From Saonia sp964398035 (lineage in GTDB: Bacteria; Bacteroidota; Bacteroidia; Flavobacteriales; Flavobacteriaceae), in contig CAYNLI010000001.1 in the NCBI GenBank assembly GCA_964398035.1, positions 17,507-81,506 of the forward strand: 64,000 bases of DNA, read 5' to 3'. The translations under genes and the position numbers were made by a program. The notes under the pieces were generated by a model. The model worked only from the letters and a program-made list of their open reading frames with translations. It did not search any database and was not told where the DNA came from. Numbering within the stretch: the first letter of the stretch is position 1; every line of letters starts with the position of its first letter. Shown here in pieces: positions 60,667-64,000 of the stretch.

Positions 60667-61527
60667 CTATTTTTTATTTTGTGGTATTCCTTTTAATATT
60701 TCTTTTATCTTATTGGTATTGTTCATTTCCTTATAAATACTATCATAATCATCGTTCTTTAACATTTCCTTAAAGGCTTCCAAATTATGGATATATTCTT
60801 CCAAAGTCTCTATAACATTGTCCTTGTTTTGTTCAAAAATGGGCGTCCACATTGCGGGTGAACTTTTTGCCAAACGCACTGTACTTTCAAACCCACTCCC
60901 AGCCATGTCAAAAATATCACTCTCGTTCCTTTCTTTGTCAATTACCGTTTTTCCCAACATAAAGGAACTGATATGAGACAAGTGAGAGACATAGGCTATA
61001 TGCTTGTCATGAGCTTCTGGATTCATATACCTAATTCGCATGCCCAGTTGTTGAAAAATAGTCAATGCTCTTTCTTGTATTCTAAACGCCGTCTTCTCTA
61101 CCTCACAAATAATATTTGTTTTACCCTTAAACAATCCTTCAATGGCTGCAGAAGGTCCTGAGAATTCCGTTCCAGATATGGGATGGCACGCCAAAAAGTT
61201 CTTTCTCTTAGGGTGGTTCTCTACCGCCATGCAAATATTAAACTTTGTAGACCCAGCATCAAAAACAACAGCATCAGAATTTACGATGTTCAAAATCTTT
61301 GGTAGTTCCTCTACAAGAGCATTTACTGGAATACTAACAATCACAACATCAGCCAAAGAAAGGTCATCATAAGTGGCCTTTTCATCTATAACATTCAATG
61401 TCATTGCCTCATCTAAATGCGTATTATTGGCATCAATTCCATATATCTTGGCATCAGGATTTATTTGTTTAATATCCCTAGCCATGGAGCCACCAATTAA
61501 TCCGATACCAATTATAAATACGTTCAT
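60667..61527 (-). CDS. tyrA: Prephenate dehydrogenase
   Basis: TyrA oxidatively decarboxylates prephenate to 4-hydroxyphenylpyruvate on the way to tyrosine. The 286-residue protein has the NAD-binding motif VFIIGIGLIGGSMARDI, ACHPISGTEFSGPSAA (catalytic His region), HDKHIAYVSHLSHISSFML and FESTVRLAKSSPAMW. It carries no ACT or chorismate mutase domain. It lies between the aminotransferase (44-base gap) and the DAHP synthase fusion. Confidence 0.93.
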   Translation of the reverse strand: MNVFIIGIGLIGGSMARDIKQINPDAKIYGIDANNTHLDEAMTLNVIDEKATYDDLSLADVVIVSIPVNALVEELPKILNIVNSDAVVFDAGSTKFNICMAVENHPKRKNFLACHPISGTEFSGPSAAIEGLFKGKTNIICEVEKTAFRIQERALTIFQQLGMRIRYMNPEAHDKHIAYVSHLSHISSFMLGKTVIDKERNESDIFDMAGSGFESTVRLAKSSPAMWTPIFEQNKDNVIETLEEYIHNLEAFKEMLKNDDYDSIYKEMNNTNKIKEILKGIPQNKK

Positions 61528-61571
61528 TTTTTCTTTCCTAACCCTTACTAATAAGGAGGATAAATCCTTAA

Positions 61572-62717
61572 TTACTCAAATCTATTAATAGCTTCTTTTA
61601 TTTTATCTTCGGTTACACATAATGAAAACCGAATGTAGCCTTCACCGTTACTACCAAAAATAGTTCCTGGCGCAATAAAAACATTCTTGTCATAAAGTAT
61701 ACCGTCAACAAATTGTTCAGCTGATGTTATGTCTGATGGTAGTTTGGCCCACACAAACATGCCTACTGCATTTTTATCATAGGTGCAATTTAATTTGTCT
61801 GCCAATTGAAACATCAACTCCCTTCGGGAACTATATAATTCATCCAACGCATCAAACCAATCTTTACCACTTTGTAATGCTGCTATGGCCCCTTTCTGAA
61901 TACCATAAAACATTCCAGAATCCATATTGCTTTTCACTTTTAAAATCGCATTTATATGCTCTTCACTGCCTAAAACCATTCCTACTCTCCAACCTGCCAT
62001 GTTAAACGTCTTACTCAACGAATTAAGTTCTAAAGCCGTTTTTTTTGCTCCTTCTATAGACAATATACTTATTGGGTTATTACTCAACACAAAACTATAC
62101 GGATTGTCATTGATTAATAAAATATTATTCTTTGTTGCAAAACCCACCAATTCTCTTAACTGTTCCTTAGTAACCGTTGCTCCAGTGGGCATATGTGGAT
62201 AACTTGTCCACATTAATTTTACCTTGGACAGGTCTTGCTTTTGCAACTCATTAAAATTTGGAAACCATCCATTTTTAGCTTCTAAATCATAATATTTTGG
62301 TTCCCCTCCTACCAGTTTGGTAACTGATGTATATGTTGGATATCCAGGATTGGGAATCAACACCTCATCACCAGGATTTAAAAAGGCCATGCTAATATGC
62401 ATAATGCCCTCTTTAGAACCCATAAGTGGCAATATTTCATTCAATGGATTGGCATCTACATCAAATTTTTCTTTATAAAAAGCAGCTATTGCCTCTCTTA
62501 ACTCTGGCAAACCTTGATAACTTTGGTATTGATGGGCATTATTATGACATAGGGCTTCTTGCACCACATTGATCACTTCTTTGGACGGGGCCAAATCTGG
62601 GCTTCCTATTCCCATATTGATAATGGGTTTGCCTTCTGCAATAAGGCCACGGACTTCTCGCAACTTTTTGGAGAAGTAATATTCCTGTACCGTTTTTAAT
62701 CTATCCGCAGTAATCAT
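61572..62717 (-). CDS. Class I PLP-dependent aminotransferase of the aromatic operon
   Basis: The 381-residue fold-type I aminotransferase sits between pheA and tyrA, so the likely role is transamination of phenylpyruvate and 4-hydroxyphenylpyruvate (or of prephenate) in Phe/Tyr synthesis. PLP motifs are MGSKEGIMHISMAFLNPGDE, LINDNPYSFVL, SLSKTFNMAGWRVGMVLG (Schiff-base Lys) and EGYIRFSLCV (substrate Arg). The ATG overlaps the pheA stop by four bases. By sequence alone, an aspartate or LL-diaminopimelate aminotransferase would also be possible. Confidence 0.88.
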   Translation of the reverse strand: MITADRLKTVQEYYFSKKLREVRGLIAEGKPIINMGIGSPDLAPSKEVINVVQEALCHNNAHQYQSYQGLPELREAIAAFYKEKFDVDANPLNEILPLMGSKEGIMHISMAFLNPGDEVLIPNPGYPTYTSVTKLVGGEPKYYDLEAKNGWFPNFNELQKQDLSKVKLMWTSYPHMPTGATVTKEQLRELVGFATKNNILLINDNPYSFVLSNNPISILSIEGAKKTALELNSLSKTFNMAGWRVGMVLGSEEHINAILKVKSNMDSGMFYGIQKGAIAALQSGKDWFDALDELYSSRRELMFQLADKLNCTYDKNAVGMFVWAKLPSDITSAEQFVDGILYDKNVFIAPGTIFGSNGEGYIRFSLCVTEDKIKEAINRFE

Positions 62718-63544
62718 GATAATCGTGCATTTTTATATTCACCCAATACTCTAAAATCTTCAGACATTATTTCCAACAATGCTTTTGCTTTTGCAAACTG
62801 TGCATACTCCTCAAAAGTAACATCAACAAAAAAGGCATACTTCCATGGTGTTTCTATCACGGGCAAAGACTGTATTTTGGTCAAATTCAAGCTACAATCG
62901 CTCATTACATTCAATACAGCTGCTAAACTTCCTCTTTTATGGTCTGTAATAAATCTAAGTGACGCCTTATTTATTTCCTTTTCTGGCAATGCCTTATTCT
63001 CTGTTTTTATAATAACAAACCGAGTAGAATTATTCTTAATGGTCTGTATTTCATTCGAGATAATATCCAAATCATACAAATCTGCAGCTACTTTTGGGGC
63101 AATGGCTGCAATACCTTTTAATTGATCATCTTGAATGTGCTTTGCCGTTTCCGCAGTATCTACATCTTCCATTAATTTAATATGTGGGTACTTTTTTAAA
63201 AATTCCTTGCATTGTAACAAAGCCATAGGATGTGAACGCACCTCAACAATATCTTCTATAGCCTGACCTTTTAAAGCCATTAAATTGTGATGGATATTTA
63301 AGTAGTGCTCTCCAATTATGTGCAAATTATTCCTAGCAATCAATGCGTAGTTGGGGATTATAGAACCCGCTATGGAATTTTCAATAGCCATAACACCTTT
63401 ATCAGCTGTCTTATTGGCCAAATGTTCTACCATAGCATCAAAAGACATGCACTCCACCAATTCCACATTATCACCAAAATATTCTTTGGCAACCTGATGA
63501 TGGTTAGATCCTTTTATTCCTTGTATAGCTATTTTTAAGCTCAA
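62714..63544 (-). CDS. pheA: Prephenate dehydratase
   Basis: The enzyme converts prephenate to phenylpyruvate. The 276-residue protein has a periplasmic-binding-like catalytic domain (1 to about 180; AIENSIAGSIIPNYALI and the catalytic NNSTRFVII) and a C-terminal ACT domain (about 195-270; DHKRGSLAAVLNVMSDCSLN). The ACT domain is the usual site for phenylalanine feedback inhibition. There is no fused chorismate mutase. The start is a TTG at 63544: an in-frame stop lies 24 bases upstream and no ATG is available, and MSLKIAIQGIKGS matches the family. It is the first structural gene after the attenuator. Confidence 0.95.
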   Translation of the reverse strand: MSLKIAIQGIKGSNHHQVAKEYFGDNVELVECMSFDAMVEHLANKTADKGVMAIENSIAGSIIPNYALIARNNLHIIGEHYLNIHHNLMALKGQAIEDIVEVRSHPMALLQCKEFLKKYPHIKLMEDVDTAETAKHIQDDQLKGIAAIAPKVAADLYDLDIISNEIQTIKNNSTRFVIIKTENKALPEKEINKASLRFITDHKRGSLAAVLNVMSDCSLNLTKIQSLPVIETPWKYAFFVDVTFEEYAQFAKAKALLEIMSEDFRVLGEYKNARLS

Positions 63545-63567
63545 ATTGAAAAAATCAAGTTTAATTC

Positions 63568-63598
63568 AAAAAAAAAGTCCCAGTTTTCACGGGACTTT
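63568..63598 (-). terminator. Attenuator terminator upstream of pheA
   Basis: On the minus strand AAAGTCCC (63598-63591) and GGGACTTT (63581-63574) form an 8-bp stem with loop GTGAAAACT, and T continues to 63568. It ends 23 bases before the pheA TTG, inside the leader, so it controls entry into the operon. It also lies some 235 bases after the stop of the upstream hydrolase. Confidence 0.85.
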
Positions 63599-63660
63599 CA
63601 TAATCTATATATTTTTAAAATATGCTAGAACCGTCCCGTACTTCTTTTAAAAAAGAAGTA
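63589..63660 (-). promoter_or_regulatory. Antiterminator and 1:2 hairpin of the Phe/Tyr attenuator
   Basis: Three alternative pairings are readable on the minus strand. The 1:2 hairpin is TACTTCTTTT (63660-63651) with AAAAGAAGTA (63648-63639), 10 bp. The antiterminator is ACGGGAC (63639-63633) with GTCCCGT (63595-63589), 7 bp plus a possible G-U pair. The terminator at 63574-63598 shares GTCCC with the antiterminator, so the two exclude each other. Strand 1 is codons 13-16 of the leader peptide (Tyr-Phe-Phe-Phe). The antiterminator strand starts at codon 20 and lies within a ribosome footprint of the stop codon. Confidence 0.82.
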
Positions 63661-63696
63661 GAAATAAAAACTGTTCCAGAAATATTGCTTTGTCAT
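63625..63696 (-). CDS. Phe/Tyr-rich leader peptide of the pheA operon
   Basis: A 23-codon frame with ATG at 63696 and TAG at 63627-63625. The peptide includes YFWNSFYFYFFFKRSTGRF: seven Phe, three Tyr and one Trp in total, with ten aromatic residues among residues 5-16. No terminator or structural-gene function explains such a composition. It lies upstream of the Phe/Tyr biosynthetic genes and is followed by mutually exclusive RNA hairpins, the hallmark of a ribosome-mediated attenuation leader. There is no Shine-Dalgarno sequence, as is normal here. Confidence 0.85.
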   Translation of the reverse strand: MTKQYFWNSFYFYFFFKRSTGRF

Positions 63697-63714
63697 TATC
63701 TTATAAAACTTTGG

Positions 63715-63744
63715 CTAAGATAACAATTAAATTTAAAAATCAAG
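63715..63744 (-). promoter_or_regulatory. Possible promoter of the pheA operon leader
   Basis: The minus strand has CTTG (63744-63741), an 18-base spacer and TATCTTAG (63722-63715), a partial match to TTTG/TAnnTTTG. Transcription would start near 63709, giving a short leader before the ATG at 63696. The match is imperfect. Confidence 0.35.
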
Positions 63745-63833
63745 TTTTACATTTATTTTTTTGATTGTTGAACACTCCATAAGAATCTTTTATAATTTGT
63801 AGAGTTTGTTTACGGAGTTGACAAAGTAATACT

Positions 63834-64000
63834 TTATGTGTCAGTCAACAACAAACCTACTACCTCATCCAATTCATTTTGGATTTTTGGACCTGTACAG
63901 TTCATCAATATGGCAAACACCATTTGTTGTTCCGGGTATACATAAAAATTGGAATAACCACCTACCCCATTACCCACATGTCCATAAAACGGTCGGCCCT
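63834..64000 (-). CDS. Serine hydrolase (beta-lactamase family), C-terminal part only
   Basis: The last 55 codons of a minus-strand gene that enters from the right edge and ends at TAA 63836-63834. The fragment reads GHVGNGVGGYSNFYVYPEQQ, then MVFAILMNCTG and KIQNELDEVVG. This matches the end of class C beta-lactamase-like serine hydrolases (the YGHxGxxxG motif followed by a YPE strand). The catalytic SxxK lies outside the window. The call is by pattern from a short piece. Confidence 0.65.
   Translation of the reverse strand, partial: GRPFYGHVGNGVGGYSNFYVYPEQQMVFAILMNCTGPKIQNELDEVVGLLLTDT

Noticed and set aside
63568..63598. Simple 3' terminator of the upstream serine hydrolase gene
   Set aside because: It lies about 235 bases past that stop and 23 bases before pheA, downstream of the leader peptide, and shares sequence with an antiterminator; attenuation explains it better, though it may also stop read-through.
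1..64000. Prophage, integrative element or defence island
   Set aside because: Gene content is housekeeping and lineage-typical throughout; no integrase, transposase, toxin-antitoxin pair or restriction gene was seen.

Overview
The window is chromosomal DNA of a flavobacterium (Bacteroidota, Flavobacteriaceae), probably a marine or salt-adapted gliding species. The evidence is the AT-rich base composition, initiation regions without Shine-Dalgarno sequences, recurrent TAnnTTTG -7 promoter elements, a 287-residue primary sigma factor, type IX secretion/gliding genes (plug protein, PorT, GldB, GldC), a Na+-NQR subunit, a bacillithiol-type YpdA, and a dcw cluster that lacks murF and ddl. No rRNA, CRISPR array, prophage or intact insertion sequence was seen. 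One tRNA gene is present.

Layout. 1-5.8 kb: the 5' part of nqrA (minus), then a plus-strand run of T9SS plug protein, DUF3667 membrane protein, ApaG and PruA. 5.8-6.4 kb: a scar with an 18-bp inverted repeat, a truncated P-loop kinase and a DinB-family tail. 6.4-14.1 kb: rsmG, a fatty-acid desaturase, aspC, trkH/trkA, ubiE and porT. 14.1-25.5 kb: an SpoU methyltransferase, the TamL-type outer-membrane lipoprotein, fbaA, accD, rpsO, pnp, rpoD, rpe and ypdA. 25.4-41.7 kb: tRNA-Arg(TCG) and yqeY, then the full division/cell-wall cluster on the minus strand (in transcription order mraZ-rsmH-ftsL-ftsI-murE-mraY-murD-ftsW-murG-murC-ftsQ-ftsA-ftsZ), closed by a terminator after ftsZ. 41.7-46.6 kb: an alpha/beta hydrolase, engB, a CxxC protein, gldC, gldB, nadE and a response regulator. 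46.6-54.8 kb: dnaG, an outer-membrane protein, an ECF sigma/anti-sigma pair, a polyprenyl synthase, rlmN and queA. 54.9-58.2 kb: aroA, mazG, a small ORF, dtd and rsgA. 58.3-59.5 kb: two secreted proteins of unknown role. 59.6-63.7 kb: an aromatic amino acid operon (pheA, aminotransferase, tyrA, DAHP synthase-chorismate mutase). The window ends inside a serine hydrolase gene.

The most notable regulatory system is upstream of pheA. A 23-codon leader peptide, MTKQYFWNSFYFYFFFKRSTGRF, is followed by RNA segments able to form a 1:2 hairpin, an antiterminator and an intrinsic terminator. Strand 1 is exactly the Tyr-Phe-Phe-Phe codons, and the antiterminator strand lies within the footprint of a ribosome at the stop codon. 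This reads as ribosome-mediated attenuation of the whole Phe/Tyr operon. The second is a ladder of AAAGTGG repeats on a 10-bp pitch upstream of mraZ, a probable MraZ operator for the dcw cluster.

Other points worth attention are loss of all four zinc-ribbon ligands in both DnaG and AccD, a response regulator with Glu in place of the phosphoacceptor Asp, a very long FtsZ tail, and frequent GTG/TTG starts. All calls rest on reading the sequence and recalled family features; no database search was run.
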